A DNA stretch of 64,000 nucleotides, taken from assembly GCA_002633005.1 (NCBI GenBank), contig NMRA01000237.1, forward strand, positions 374,769 through 438,768, given 5' to 3'. Source of the DNA: Phoronis australis. Its lineage: Eukaryota > Phoronida > Phoronidae. This document shows positions 51,236-62,376 of this stretch, piece after piece. Made by a program: the position numbers and the translations under genes. The notes under the pieces are model-generated. The model was not told the DNA's origin, made no database searches, and saw only the letters and a list, made by a program, of their open reading frames with translations. Position 1 is the first letter of the stretch. The number at the start of each line of letters is the position of its first letter.

Positions 51236-51401
51236 GGGGGTTGAAAAACAGATCCCTCCAAAGTTTATTATCAAACCGCGCAAGCAGTTCATCGACGAAG
51301 GCCAAACTGCCAAATACAAGGCGTCATTCGATGGTATACCCAAACCAGAAATCTGCTGGCAGAGAAACGGAGAACCTCTACAACCGAGTGCCAAGTATAA
51401 G
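51236..51401 (+). CDS. Exon 13: first half of Ig5
   Basis: Acceptor TTTGTACCAG, donor GTAAGG at 51402; phase 2 in, phase 0 out. It encodes GVEKQIPPKFIIKPRKQFID, EGQTAKYKASFDGIPKPE, ICWQRNGEPLQPSAKYK. The first core cysteine is alanine (KYKAS), but a cysteine precedes the tryptophan (ICW). Confidence 0.92.
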
Positions 51402-51894
51402 GTAAGGACCTTCAACATTGTCTCAACATATTGTTGATTTTGTTGTATTCAACTAAGACCTTTGCTGCGTTCTTTCATTCCACTCCTTGACAACTGAACA
51501 GTTGATGGACACAGATTAAAGGCCCATGCAGCACCATCTATTGTTTTGGTTTGAGTGCAAACCTCTGTTATGGTCTTTTTTAGTACAGCGAATTAGTATT
51601 GCGAAATTTCACATGATATGATCATGGAAGGAGTTGGGTTAATTGATTGCTTCACCAGTAAAACTCACTTCTGTTGAGTTGGTGTTAATATGCGAAAGAT
51701 GCTTTTGTGATATAGCAACGCTTAAGAGTTTTTTGTAGAATGTTTCTTGTTCGTTTCTTGTAAGCCCCTTGGCCCATTTTAGAAAAAATAAAATTATCTT
51801 ATTCTTAATTCTTGAAGTGTTTGCAAAATTTCAAATAGTTTCGTGATTGTCAGTTTTAAGTATTTTCATAGTGGTCCTTTTTCTACCTGGGCAG

Positions 51895-52024
51895 ATGTAC
51901 TCGCGCCTTGACTTCCACCATCTTGAAGTAGTCAATGTGACTCCTGAAGACCAGGGCTCCTACCAATGTGTCATCTCAAACTCTGTGGGTTCCACCAACG
52001 CCCCTGTTGATCTCAAGGTCTATG
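51895..52024 (+). CDS. Exon 14: second half of Ig5
   Basis: Acceptor TACCTGGGCAG, donor GTGAGG at 52025; phase 0 in, phase 1 out. It encodes RLDFHHLEVVNVTPEDQGSY, QCVISNSVGS and VDLKVYG. The second cysteine is present. Intron 13 (51402-51894) shows nothing notable; intron 14 (52025-52683) has a family-A-like stretch at about 52538-52625. Confidence 0.92.
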
Positions 52025-52683
52025 GTGAGGACAGTTTATCAATAACCCTGTTGTCCATTTTAAGTGCGCGGAACGTAGCACAAAAAATATGACAACAATA
52101 TTATGCAGTGGATTGCAAATGCCAGATAATGTTTGTAAGAGATTGTCTGTATGTAAAGATGCAGTACGAGCCAAAAGTAAACAGACAATACCCTCAGAAT
52201 GTCTCATCATGGCAGGTGGTCGGAAACTGAATTCATCGCCAGAATAGTCTTCCCGCGTGACTGACAATGAAGGGAAATTAACAGGAAAGTTCATAAGGAG
52301 GCTAAGCTATTCTGTAATTACAATTTTGACGTCCTAATAGTTATTACTGGTCATTTTTGTTGCTAAGAGGATTTGCTGCCATGACTGGAGTTGATACTTT
52401 ATTTTTAAGATATGCTTTTGTTGTCGACTGCTCCCAGTTCACAAAAAGTACTTTCGAAAATACTGATTTTCTCCACATTGATGATTTTTCTCCAATTCAA
52501 AAGTAATTTTTTTACTCCTGTATCATCAAAGTATGATAACATCTCACTAATCCAGGACACAATTTTATGGTGGACAAATGAACTTTATTTTTCAAGTTTT
52601 CATGAGAGATAAGTGGCATTACATGAAGGCCACGGGACATATGACAAACCTAAATCATTTTATGCCTCTGCTGCTGTTTTCAG

Positions 52684-52791
52684 AAAAGCCAAAGGCGAAG
52701 GTGCGTGACACACCGCCTCGATTTTCAGTTCTGCTTGAAGACAAGGAGGTGAATGAGGGCGATGGTGTCATCTTGGAGTGTCACGTGACAG
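52684..52791 (+). CDS. Exon 15: first half of Ig6
   Basis: Acceptor GCTGTTTTCAG, donor GTTGGT at 52792 (weak +3, good +5); phase 1 in and out. It encodes the linker EKPKAKVRDT, then PPRFSVLLEDKEVNEGDG and ILECHVTG. The split at the Gly of the B-C loop is the pattern shared by Ig6, Ig7 and Ig8. Confidence 0.92.
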
Positions 52792-53305
52792 GTTGGTATT
52801 GGCCAATGGTCTCCGTCCTGGTCAAATCCAAATCAATGGAGTCGCAATGCAATAATAAATAATGTTTTTTTGTACAGAGTCTAGTCTCAAGAGCAATTGA
52901 TACACTCTACTTTGGGCAAAGTATAGTTATGCAAATTTGCCATACTTGCAGCATTAAAAATTGTATTAAAATAGATTACAGGCATATGCAGAGTCTTGAA
53001 AATCTCATAGATACTTTGCAGGCAAAACCAGAAAATTTAGGATGGTGCCGTATGTGATTTAAATAACCTCTTGGAGGAATGTCTTGATATATTTTCATAT
53101 GTTTTTACTATGCTCATGCTTTTTACTTTAAAGTGCCTGTGACCTCAATATTCTGTCTGCAGCAGATCAGTTCTAAAATTGGGAGATTGTTTGAAAAGAG
53201 ATCGTCCTTGTAGAACTAATTACTACATAGTCTAATTTGCACTGTGGTCTTAAAAAGTGATTTGATTGGAGCTGCTTCAGTGAAAAGGAAAAAATGTTTC
53301 TACAG

Positions 53306-53503
53306 GAACACCTAATCCCCAACTGACATGGCTGAGCCAGGGCAAGGAGCTGAGGCCCTCTGGTGACTTTCAACAGACTTATGATGGCAGCACAGCCAAA
53401 CTGGTCATTGGCGAAGTGTTGGTTGATGACCAGGGAACATACGAATGTGTCGCGAAGAACAAGGCTGGACAGGACAGAACTAGAGCCAAAATCAAAGTGC
53501 AAT
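53306..53503 (+). CDS. Exon 16: second half of Ig6
   Basis: Acceptor GTTTCTACAG, donor GTTAGT at 53504; phase 1 in and out, 198 bp. It encodes GTPNPQLTWLSQGKELRPSG, then STAKLVIGEVLVDDQGTYEC, VAKNKAGQD and AKIKVQ. A canonical I-set domain with both cysteines. Read-through of the donor would hit a TAG at once. Intron 15 (52792-53305) shows nothing notable. Confidence 0.94.
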
Positions 53504-53845
53504 GTTAGTGTTCTTCAGCTTTGGTATAACATTTGGGTGCCCTTTTGTTTGTGAAAAATGTCCATTGTCAGAGTACTTATCCAATCTTGGTTTTATACCT
53601 TCATCTTAATTTGAACCTCATTATTGTTTCAATTATTTTTTAAGGTCATCTGTTCAGTTTTCAAGCATCAAAGAAGGGAAATAACGATTCATTTGTGTAC
53701 AAGTTATTGTGTTGTAGCCTCAAAATATTTTCAGGAAAAATTCAGAAACTATCGTGTAAAAACTGTCGTAGCTACAAGAAGACCTTATCACAGAAAATTA
53801 TTTCTTTCCTGAAAAATGTGAATGTGGTCAAACTTTTGTTTTCAG

Positions 53846-53941
53846 CAAAACCAAAACTAATGGCACCCAAGTTCATTGTGCCATTGAAAGATGTTGTCGT
53901 CAAGGAAGGAGACAATGTCGTAATGGAGTGCAAAATCTCAG
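53846..53941 (+). CDS. Exon 17: first half of Ig7
   Basis: Acceptor TTTTGTTTTCAG, donor GTATTA at 53942; phase 1 in and out. It encodes SKPKLMAPKFIVPLKDVVVK, EGDNVVMECKISG. The linker KPK resembles that of exon 15, consistent with tandem duplication of the two-exon module. Confidence 0.92.
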
Positions 53942-54473
53942 GTATTATTAATGTTGTCTTACATACATACTTCACAGCGCAGAAAATTAAACACAGTATA
54001 GGTTATTGTTGGTTTAGTAACTGTTTTGGAGTACCTACTGTCATAATTGTCAAAAGTGAACCCTTTCTTTAAGGATACAGATTTCTGTGGTGTTTTATTT
54101 TGATGTCTGCTTGATCTGCAATGTCAAATTACTACGACGATACATCATCAAGAAATTGATAATACATACTTGCATATGTTAGCAAATAGAATCTCATTGT
54201 AAGTGTCATCCATCCGGGGCCCATTTCATCAAAGTTTGTATGCTTAGTCGAAGCCAAAATGGTTGTCTGCATGTTGTTGCGAACGCGATGCAGCAATTCT
54301 TACGAGAGCAAAACATTGAAACTGTTGACCATTTTCCGTATTCAGATTGGCTGCATGAGCCATGTTAATGAATTGTGTGTATCAGTCTTAAAGAAGCCTG
54401 TGAGAACACTGGTGCTTGTCTTAAATCTCAAGGTGTTTTACAGGAACAAGTTTTACAGTCAACTATTTTGTAG

Positions 54474-54671
54474 GAACTCGCGAATCAAATCTTACATGGT
54501 TGAAAGACGGCGAACCCGTACAGCCAAGTAATGGCGTCAAGACGTCTTTTGACGGAGAAGTTGCCACATTAGCTGTTAATGGTGTGTTCTCAGATGACGC
54601 TGGCGACTACACGTGCAAAGTAACCAATCAGGCGGGGGATGATCTGACAGTTGCGAGACTTGTTGTGGAAG
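54474..54671 (+). CDS. Exon 18: second half of Ig7
   Basis: Acceptor CTATTTTGTAG, donor GTATGA at 54672; phase 1 in and out, exactly 198 bp like exon 16. It encodes TRESNLTWLKDGEPVQPSNG, VATLAVNGVFSDDAGDYTCK and VARLVVEG. Both cysteines of the domain are present. Introns 17 (53942-54473) and 18 (54672-55095) hold nothing recognised. Confidence 0.94.
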
Positions 54672-55095
54672 GTATGATACCGAATGGTGATGCTTTCTGT
54701 ACCAAAGAACTTTAATTGAGAAATTGAATATTGGAGGACAGAAATATATTTTTCAAGCTCACATGTTCTGAGAAATTGTCATTGGTGCATAGCTCAGTTT
54801 TAAGGAACTCACAAAATATAGTTGGCATCTTGCCTGTCATTTGTCACTTTTTCTTGACTGCACACTTTCTGTCAAGCCACCTAAACGACTGAAATGAGAT
54901 TCAACACTGAGTTGGTTACATGGCAGGGAGGGGGCAGCACCAGTTCATGTTCAGGTGTATTTAACCACTGTAGCATCTAAAATACCGAAGAGTACTCTGT
55001 TGAAGGATGAAAAACTTTTGTGTATTGTTACGATTCAAGTTTGTGTTTCCTCCGCGTCGCTTGCTTCTTCTAATTGTGATTGTTGTCACTTGTAG

Positions 55096-55206
55096 AAGAC
55101 AAAGAAGAGCTTGACCTCAATAAACAGGCGCCACAATTTATTAAAGAACTCGAGGATATCACTGTCTGTGACGGTGACCGAGTCGAGATGAAAGCCGTCA
55201 TCAGAG
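55096..55206 (+). CDS. Exon 19: first half of Ig8
   Basis: Acceptor GTCACTTGTAG, donor GTAACG at 55207; phase 1 in and out. It encodes the linker EDKEELDLNKQ, then APQFIKELEDITVCDGDR and VEMKAVIRG. The first core cysteine is alanine (MKAVI); a cysteine appears instead at TVCDG. Confidence 0.92.
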
Positions 55207-56567
55207 GTAACGCTAATGAAATCAAAGATTACTTGCTACTGATGGGATCTCATATTTCTTAATGATATCGTACTCCTACGGTTCAGTGTTCAAAATATTA
55301 AGGAGGTTGTGAAAAGTATTGAAGCATGCCTGTAAGAGGCACTTAAGGGGCATTGAAGGATATTTCATTTATATACAGTTCTCTACAGTCACGTGAGTGC
55401 TAAATATGCACAGAATTTCACCATTGAAAGTAGGTGACGAATGCATTGTCCAAACTAATTCTAATCTTGAATTGAGATATTCTTTAATAAATTCGACTTG
55501 CTTTTCTTAGAAAATGTTACAAACTTAAATGTGACTTTTCCACTGTATTGCATTCTAAATTGAAGCTTTATTGAAATGCAATCATGTGACTAACATTGCT
55601 GTTGAAGCAGAGCCTCGTCCTTGACCTTCCTTGTGATAACTGCGTGTACCTGATTGTGTGTGACACCTCTTCCGCCTACACTTTGCTGCACTAACGTCTC
55701 ACCTGTGGTCAATTCTGACGGCAATATCTAGCCAATCACAGCGAGCTAGCCTTTCTGATTCTACATGAGGTTTTCCAAACACTGTCTGATAGGATTGTAG
55801 ATTTTTTCACTGTCATCAGTTTTGGTTACGTAGGACCTTGTTGTCAAGTCATTCAGCCAAATATCTACACAGCTATGGAGTTTAACTCTGACAGCCTAAG
55901 TATCTATTTTTTTTCTAAAAGTTGAAAGCCTGTTGAATTTGATTTTCCACTTTATATCAATCTGCCAGTGATTGGGTCTGTGACTACATCTTTTTGTTAA
56001 AGTTAAGCAAAAAAGAAACTAAGGCAGATTCATAGAGAAACAACAGCATCAAAAACATGGCCAAATTTTGTCTGGAATTAATGCACAAAATGAATTCACA
56101 AAAACGCTGTTACAGTTTTGTAAACTATAACTTTGTTTTTTGTTTTATTAATTTTTTTTTTAAAAATCATTAAAGTCGTATGTTGTGGTATCCCTTCATG
56201 CAACTGCGGATCAGTTTCAAAACATTTCCGAGAGCGTTTTTGAGAACAGTGTTAAAAAGCATAGTAGGCGAATGTTTCACATGAATCCGATCAGCTTATA
56301 TGACATATGATGTTCCCAAGTTAGCCAAATTTGAACATTTTTCTAGGGTCCTACGTAACCTTGAACAGTTGTTGTTCACTGTAATTAGGTCATTCAGTCT
56401 CCATTCTAAAACTGAGCACAATTTTCAGATTTTGCAATGTTCTTTAAAATGCATGCCGCACACATATTAGTCAAGTTGTACTACCTTAGTTGGGAACTGT
56501 AACTGGAAAGTTTGAAATTTAGATTCGATCGATTTACGCACAAAGGCATGACTTTGAATGTACACAG
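55207..56567. other. Intron 19
   Basis: About 1.4 kb. A shared phrase at 55830-55840 and its reverse complement at 56347-56360 (GTTACGTAGGACC and GGTCCTACGTAACC) suggests a roughly 530-bp inverted-repeat element. No exon seen. Confidence 0.5.
55829..56361. mobile_element. Possible inverted-repeat element in intron 19
   Basis: GGTTACGTAGGACCTTG at about 55829 is the near reverse complement of TAGGGTCCTACGTAACC ending at about 56361. Only short ends pair, and I do not see a relative in the window, so this is tentative. Confidence 0.4.
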
Positions 56568-56771
56568 GTACGCCACCAATAGAAGTCGTTTGGGTGCATG
56601 ACGATGTGGAACTCTCCCCCGACTCAGAGGAGGTAGAAATGTTTAATGATGGAGATACGTATTCGCTTGTCGTACACGAGACATTACCTGACGATAGTGG
56701 CATTTACAGCTGTGAGGCTTACAATAAGTTTGGCGACGCAGTCTCGGCATGTTCGCTGACCATAGCACCAG
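56568..56771 (+). CDS. Exon 20: second half of Ig8
   Basis: Acceptor TGTACACAG, donor GTGTGA at 56772; phase 1 in and out, 204 bp. It encodes TPPIEVVWVHDDVELSPDSE, DTYSLVVHETLPDDSGIYSC, EAYNKFGDAVSACSLTIAPG. More acidic than its neighbours. The second core cysteine is present. Confidence 0.93.
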
Positions 56772-57669
56772 GTGTGACACCTTTCCATACCGTATGCAAA
56801 TGTTATTGTTCCATTTCCCGACCACACATTTGTTGTTGACTTCATGCAGTGGATTGCAATTGCTTCAGGAAAGGTTCAAACTTTCGTAATTTCACACTGG
56901 TGGTCTTTCTATTTTTGTACAAATACATCTCTTTCTTACGTTTTCACCTTTGGTGCTGGATATTAACAAGGTATTTCAATTTCATCTTTAATGGATTGTA
57001 AGCAGTAAAGTAAATTTCAGTGTCTTGTAAAGTTTCAAATTCACCTTGATCTTCAAGAACTTTCCACCTGTCGTGTTTCTGACTTAAAATACAACATCAC
57101 TGATTTTTTTGTTGCTGGATTTAACTAAAATATTTCTTGTGTGCCAATATGATCCACGTTGATGAATCTTTGGTTTGAAGCCTTGAAGGAACTCTTGTGT
57201 TTGACTAACTGTGGTCCCTGTAAATAAAATACCTCGAAAAATGTAGTACTTGGTTTCATGAAAAACTGACGAATTCTCTTCTTATGGAAAATTATGATGA
57301 AATTTCAAGAAAGAAAGTTTGGTTAGTGTTTGTTAAAAAAATACTGTTATTTTTCTTCAGGTCTCCCTCTACGTTTTTGTCATCACTTCGACAGAATTAG
57401 ACAAATTTTGACAAATTTTCGAAAGCTAATGTGCAGTTACCTGATTTTGAATTTCATCCTTAAGAATTTCTTCAAGTTCTGAAAGTTTTCCAGTGTTTTC
57501 TTCCCATGTCTTATACATCCAACCGGTGTTGTCTTAATCTATTCCCCTGTTGTTTCACTTATTTTCTGGAAATCATTCCCAATTTGTTTTCCCTCTATCG
57601 CCCAATGACTACTTTCATGCTTATCCATCATTGTTCATTGTTATGCATTCATGTGGCATTGAATTATAG

Positions 57670-57830
57670 ATGACGAATCCTGCGCTCCCGAGTTCATCGA
57701 AAAACCCACCTCGATGAGCGTTGAGGAAGGATCGCACACCATCATCCCTTGCCAGGTGCGAGGTGTGCCGACGCCATCTATTGAGTGGATGAAGGATGGT
57801 AAACGTATTACAGACGGTGATAAGTACAAG
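57670..57830 (+). CDS. Exon 21: first half of Ig9
   Basis: Acceptor TTGAATTATAG, donor GTAAGC at 57831; phase 1 in, phase 0 out. It encodes DDESCAPEFIEKPTSMSVEE, IIPCQVRGVPTPSIEW, MKDGKRITDGDKYK. The last bases and the donor are duplicated about 114 bp downstream. Intron 20 (56772-57669) holds nothing recognised. Confidence 0.93.
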
Positions 57831-57990
57831 GTAAGCAGACGACACATTATCCTCAAAACAAAAAGCAAAAGGTGGCAGTAGATTTGCGTGAAACATCAGT
57901 GATTGGTGAAATGACAAACAAAATCCCAGTGGGATAAGTACAAGGTAAGCAGACGGCACATTGCAGTTCCTCAAAACCAAAAACAAAAGG
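57819..57990. repeat. Local duplication of the exon 21 end and its donor site
   Basis: GATAAGTACAAGGTAAGCAG occurs at 57819-57838 and again at 57933-57952. Matching downstream phrases (ACACATT, CCTCAAAAC, AGCAAAAGG, AGATTTG) show that a segment of roughly 70-115 bp was copied. The second copy carries a complete decoy donor. Extending the exon to it would add 114 bases with an in-frame TAG. Confidence 0.85.
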
Positions 57991-58154
57991 GAATAGATTT
58001 GTGTGACAACTTGAAATTCACTAGGTGGCATTAGTGAATTAGGTATTCCTTCTGTAGAAATGCTGCCATTTTGATTATGTGTTGCCCTTATCACAGGTAC
58101 CCTCCAATTCTGGTGAACAACTTTCTGTTCTTGGTCTATCGGGATGACAAAAAG

Positions 58155-58295
58155 ACATCTCCTATGTCATTAGCACAATCTGGAGATTATTGAGTACACT
58201 ATTGAAACTGAACTGGATCTGGAGATTATTGAGTATCCCATCGAATCTGAACAGGGTCTATCTCAGTTACCTCCTATCTCAGTTACCTCCCAACC
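58155..58295. repeat. Short tandem repeats
   Basis: CTGGAGATTATTGAGTA is repeated at about 58180 and 58220, followed by two adjacent copies of CTATCTCAGTTACCTCC. Probable slippage products. Confidence 0.75.
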
Positions 58296-58441
58296 TATAG
58301 AACACCAGCTGATTTGAGAAATATTTGAGGTAGTTAATTCCCTGGATGGAAAATTTCATGCTCCAAAAACCCAGTTCAACATTTTACAAAACTTCACCAA
58401 GAAAGTTCATATTGATACAATTATTACATTTCTTTGCAAGC

Positions 58442-58693
58442 AACATGGTTGAGTGAAGAAAATATTCAAAAAAACAATTGCAGGCGGTTTGATACACGTT
58501 GTACCAGACGTGCGCAGGCCTCGCATGTGGGCCCATTGCACTGATCACCTGGAACTATTTTTATGCTTTATTAATATATGCTTAAAACCGAGCTGAGGAG
58601 CTAGAAACCGGGCTAAAGGGTTTAGCAGTGTGACCTGGTGGGACTCCAACCCACGACCTCGAATAACATGGTTGAGTGACGAAAATATTCAAA
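58442..58693 (-). mobile_element. SINE-like insertion with a 29-bp target-site duplication
   Basis: Seen: 58442-58470 and 58665-58693 are identical except for one base; they enclose 194 bp. On the minus strand the insert begins with a tRNA-type B-box region (GTGGGTTGGAGTCCCACC; consensus GGTTCGANTCC), 58640-58658 on the plus strand. It ends near a T-run on that strand. A clear A box is not found, so the 5' end may be truncated. Known: long target duplications are produced by L1-type target-primed integration. Inferred: a 5'-truncated tRNA-derived SINE. Confidence 0.65.
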
Positions 58694-60797
58694 TACAGGT
58701 CCCTCATTTGTTGTTTATTTTATTTGTAGCTGACTGAACAGGTATGTAGTTTATTCACCTACTGCACTTTTATCACATAAATTTGAGAAGTAAACATGTT
58801 TTCGAGTTGCGTTTAACTCAAGATATGGTTGTTCTCTGACAGGAGACACTGCACTTTGTTTCAAATTCCTTGAAGGTTGAAATAATCTTTTTGGTTTTCA
58901 TGATTGCTATATTGGTATCTAAAGCTCCTTTGAACCCACTGTTTGGTAAAGAATAAATTTTCATTTAGACAAATAACTAAGTTGGCCTCAGCTTGTTCCT
59001 CACTCAGTTTAGTAGTGTCAGTTTCTGTGTTGAGAAAGAATGATTTTTATTGCCTGAGGCTAGGCTCAAAAAGTTGGCTCGACTTGGCAAGTCATTATTT
59101 GGGCTGCCCATGACCCCAAGCAGTACTGAACTAAGAGTTCTCCATAAACCTAGAAATAACGTCTAACCTGAGTGAGGAGCAAGTTGGGACCCGTTTTATA
59201 ACAGTAAGTGGTCTTAAAGTTGCTGGATCCTAGTATTTTTTTACTATTTTTGATTGGTTTTGAATTGTTTGGGATTGAAACTGAAAAGATTTCTTGAGTT
59301 TTCACAATGATTTGAATTTTTCTGCAAACTTGTTGAGGTCATTGGCATTTGCTTGCCTGATTCAGAGTTGTCTGGGGACAGATTAAATTATTCCGATTGT
59401 TGTTAGAGAATGCAAGGACACTGTTGTTTAGGTAAAAGATCATGGTTCGTTTCGTGGTTTGAATTTGAACTAAACTTGGGTCCAGCAAGTTTAAGCTAAA
59501 ATTTGGCTTTTTATGCAGAAGTTGGGTGGTTATTGGAATTGGCCATGCTGTATAGTGAGAACACATTTCTTCACCTCACCTCTTGAACACGACAACTCTT
59601 CTGTGTAACTGATCACCGATTCCTGACACTGACATGTATGACTTGCGAAACAATCCCCTCCAGAACTGGAACGTATTCAGAACACATATCAAAATGTCAC
59701 CCGTTGTGACGACCTTTTTCATTCTGTAACACTTCTAAAATCGTGCGACGATATCTACAACACAGCTTGGAAACTATAAAGCATAAGTGTAGTGCTAATT
59801 GTCTATCATGAAAAAATATGAAAATTAAGCTTCACTTGTTGGCCATATTATACGATGAAATTCTCGAGACAAAAGAGCCATTGTAGGAATCCCTAATAGT
59901 CTGGGTGAATGGTGAAAAAATGCTCAGATTGTGGGAAATTATGAGCATAGTCTATCAATATGCCAAGTTTCACACTTTTTATCACCTTTTGATCAATGTA
60001 AGCCTATTTCTTCACACTATAACCAGAATATAAGATTTTTTTTAATTTCACACTTTTTGCTAGGATAAAAAGCATAGTTGTCTCTGCTCTCTGTTTTTGG
60101 AAGATTGAATAAGTGGTACAGTTTTTTAGCTGCTCACTTTCAAAAAAATCGTCCGAGACGAAGAAAAATGATGCAAAATCTATTATTGTTGTGTACTCAT
60201 CACTTGGCAAATTGTGGTATTTCAAGACTTTCTTACGTGCCTTTGTGCATCTTTTAAACAAACATGAGGCTGAAATTGATGTTTGTGAGTGATTTTTTTT
60301 AGTCTGAATGCATGACTCAGAACAAGTCTAGGTATAGAGAGCAGGCCCAACAATGCTTTTTGATCATCTAAGTTTTTAGTATAGTATTTAGAGTGGTGCA
60401 AAGGCTTGTCTTTGTTATGCAGTCAACATCTAACTATAAACATGGTGATTTAATAGGGATTTGAACGACAACTCTGTAATCAATTATCAGTTACCTGGTT
60501 GGTTCTTTGTTGATAAAAGTGCTGTCATGATGTACTTGTACAACCTACCTGGTGCGTCTTTCATAGAGATAACACAGTTCTAGTGTGGGTCTGAAAAGGT
60601 AACAGAAAGAAGATTATTTAAATGTTACATTTTGTGAATATTTTACATTCAGATGAGAAGTGGGACCTTCAGCTGTGATTGTTTTGGGATGAATGGGCAG
60701 TGACGTAACTATTTGGAACATTCACAAAAACAAAATTATCTGCCCTCTTCCAAAAATATATTGTTTGGTGTCTGTATCTAATGTGGTCTCATACTTA

Positions 60798-61044
60798 CCG
60801 TAATTCTTCACAAAATTCGTACAAAAATTGCAGCAAAATTGGTCATTTTTCCACTTTTCATTGACTGATTACCTTTTCTAAAATAATGGGAATTTAAACA
60901 AAAAAAATGTTTTATAACATCTAATCACTGCAAACTACACTTGCAGCTAGAGTGTTCTTAGTCTTTACTTTTGTGGAGAACTTTTAACAAAATAGAATTT
61001 TACTTGCCAGCCATCTTGTTTGGTTTTTGTGTGAAGAATTAGGG
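60798..61044. mobile_element. MITE, family B, with TA target duplication
   Basis: The ends CCGTAATTCTTCAC and GTGAAGAATTAGGG form 14-bp inverted repeats with one mismatch, flanked by TA on both sides. The reverse complement of the interior matches the copy at 33389 (CCACAAAAGTAAAGACTAAG, GTTATAAAACATT), so this copy is inverted relative to that one. 247 bp, non-coding, Tc1/mariner-like by target choice. Confidence 0.75.
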
Positions 61045-61412
61045 TACTTAGTTACTTATTACTTGTTGTTCATCTATCTCTGCTTATCTACTGTGTTGAT
61101 AAAGGTTGTATTTTGTGAATTTGCCACCTGTTGCCTTATTTTGAAATTGTGTATAGACCAGCAGCAAGTGACAATGAAAAGCACTATTGAATTAGTTATC
61201 AAAGAAAAGCGACAAGTACTTCACAAAAGGGTGCCTTATGTACACTGAACTTGAATTTTGAAAGGCATAAAGATTTGATGCTGGACTATCACCATTGTAG
61301 GGATGTCTTTGTGAAACTGATGTTTTGAAAGTGTCCAAGTTAGGCGTGGGAAAAATTTTTGTTGTCATTCGTTCTGTGGAGAAACGTTTGTCAAGACGTG
61401 TGTGTGTGCTTG

Positions 61413-61648
61413 CTGTAAAATCTCGCCAATTTCGGACAAAAATTACTGCCAAAATACTGTTTTTCACTTTTCAAGGGCTTCTAGCATTTCCGTAAATGAT
61501 CGCAATTTTTTGAAACTTTATCTGATGGTAACACAGTTATACAAAACTTGAACGTTGAAATGCATTCAATTTAGTGCTGCATGTTTTATTAACAAAATAA
61601 ATTTCACTTATTGGCAATGTTGTGTTCTAAATTGGTTAGATTTTACCG
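61413..61648. mobile_element. MITE, family A
   Basis: The left end CTGTAAAATCTCGCCAATTT and the reverse complement of the right end (CGGTAAAATCTAACCAATTT) form 20-bp inverted repeats with a few mismatches. The interior shares AGGGCTTCTAGCATTTCCG-type phrases with the copy at 24300. It ends 84 bp before exon 22. Confidence 0.75.
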
Positions 61649-61732
61649 TATTTGTTCAGAACTTGCGATATCAGTGCAGGATTGTGTGCAATTTGTAATC
61701 AGGAATTGATAGGCCACATTGTGTTTTTGCAG

Positions 61733-61911
61733 ATCACTGGCACCCTCGGCAAGTCTTCTCTTGAGATCCCTCACACGCTGTCCACAGACGCTGGTCGGTA
61801 CATGTGTGTAGCAAAGAATGCCGTCGGAACGTTGAAATGTGTCTTTAACATGTCTGTGGTTCAGATAGAGGGCGCTGAACACGGGGACCTCACATCATTA
61901 CTGAAGTCCAG
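61733..61911 (+). CDS. Exon 22: second half of Ig9 and linker
   Basis: Acceptor GTGTTTTTGCAG, donor GTAAGG at 61912; phase 0 in, phase 2 out. It encodes ITGTLGKSSLEIPHTLSTDA, GRYMCVAKNAVGTLKCVFNM, then the linker VVQIEGAEHGDLTSLLKS. Both cysteines of Ig9 are present. Confidence 0.92.
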
Positions 61912-62376
61912 GTAAGGCATATGTATTGAAATGGATAGTTGGCAATACTTGGTAACAGAGGCATGATAATGTAGAGACACTTGATACAATTTAGATATGG
62001 TGTCTTGGTTTTGGTAAGATATATATTTGTTTCAGTTTGCATTGAAAACCTTTCAGTGCGCTGTGTTTGGAAGTTGGCATTAATCCCTTTATCTTGTCTC
62101 AACCAAAAAACTATCTTGTTGTATGTGATCAGTGTGACCTCAGTGTACTATGATCACATTAGGTTGGATAAAATACACTGCAACTAAATGTAAATGGCAC
62201 TGATGACATTTATCTAATATCCAAGACAAACTCTTTCCAGACGTGTTGATGTCATTATCGAGGCTGTGCCCAGCAATACTGCGTAATTATATTGTAGACT
62301 AATCCTTTATTATCATTTAATTCTCACTGATATTGCTATAAGTATGGATTATACAGTCACATGTTCCTGTTGACAG

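Larger units (their letters stand above)
57831..61732. other. Intron 21, 3.9 kb
   Basis: No exon seen. Contains the decoy donor duplication, short repeats at 58155-58295, the insertion with a 29-bp target duplication at 58442-58693, a dispersed repeat near 59050-59225, a family B MITE at 60798-61044 and a family A MITE at 61413-61648. Confidence 0.6.

Noticed and set aside
57621-58094. 157-codon open frame on the minus strand
   Set aside because: It lies over exon 21 and the duplicated donor region; the plus-strand Ig9 explains the openness and the minus translation shows no domain pattern.
58640-58658. tRNA gene on the minus strand
   Set aside because: Only a B-box-like segment is present; there is no acceptor stem, D arm or anticodon arm, so it is annotated as part of a SINE-like insertion.
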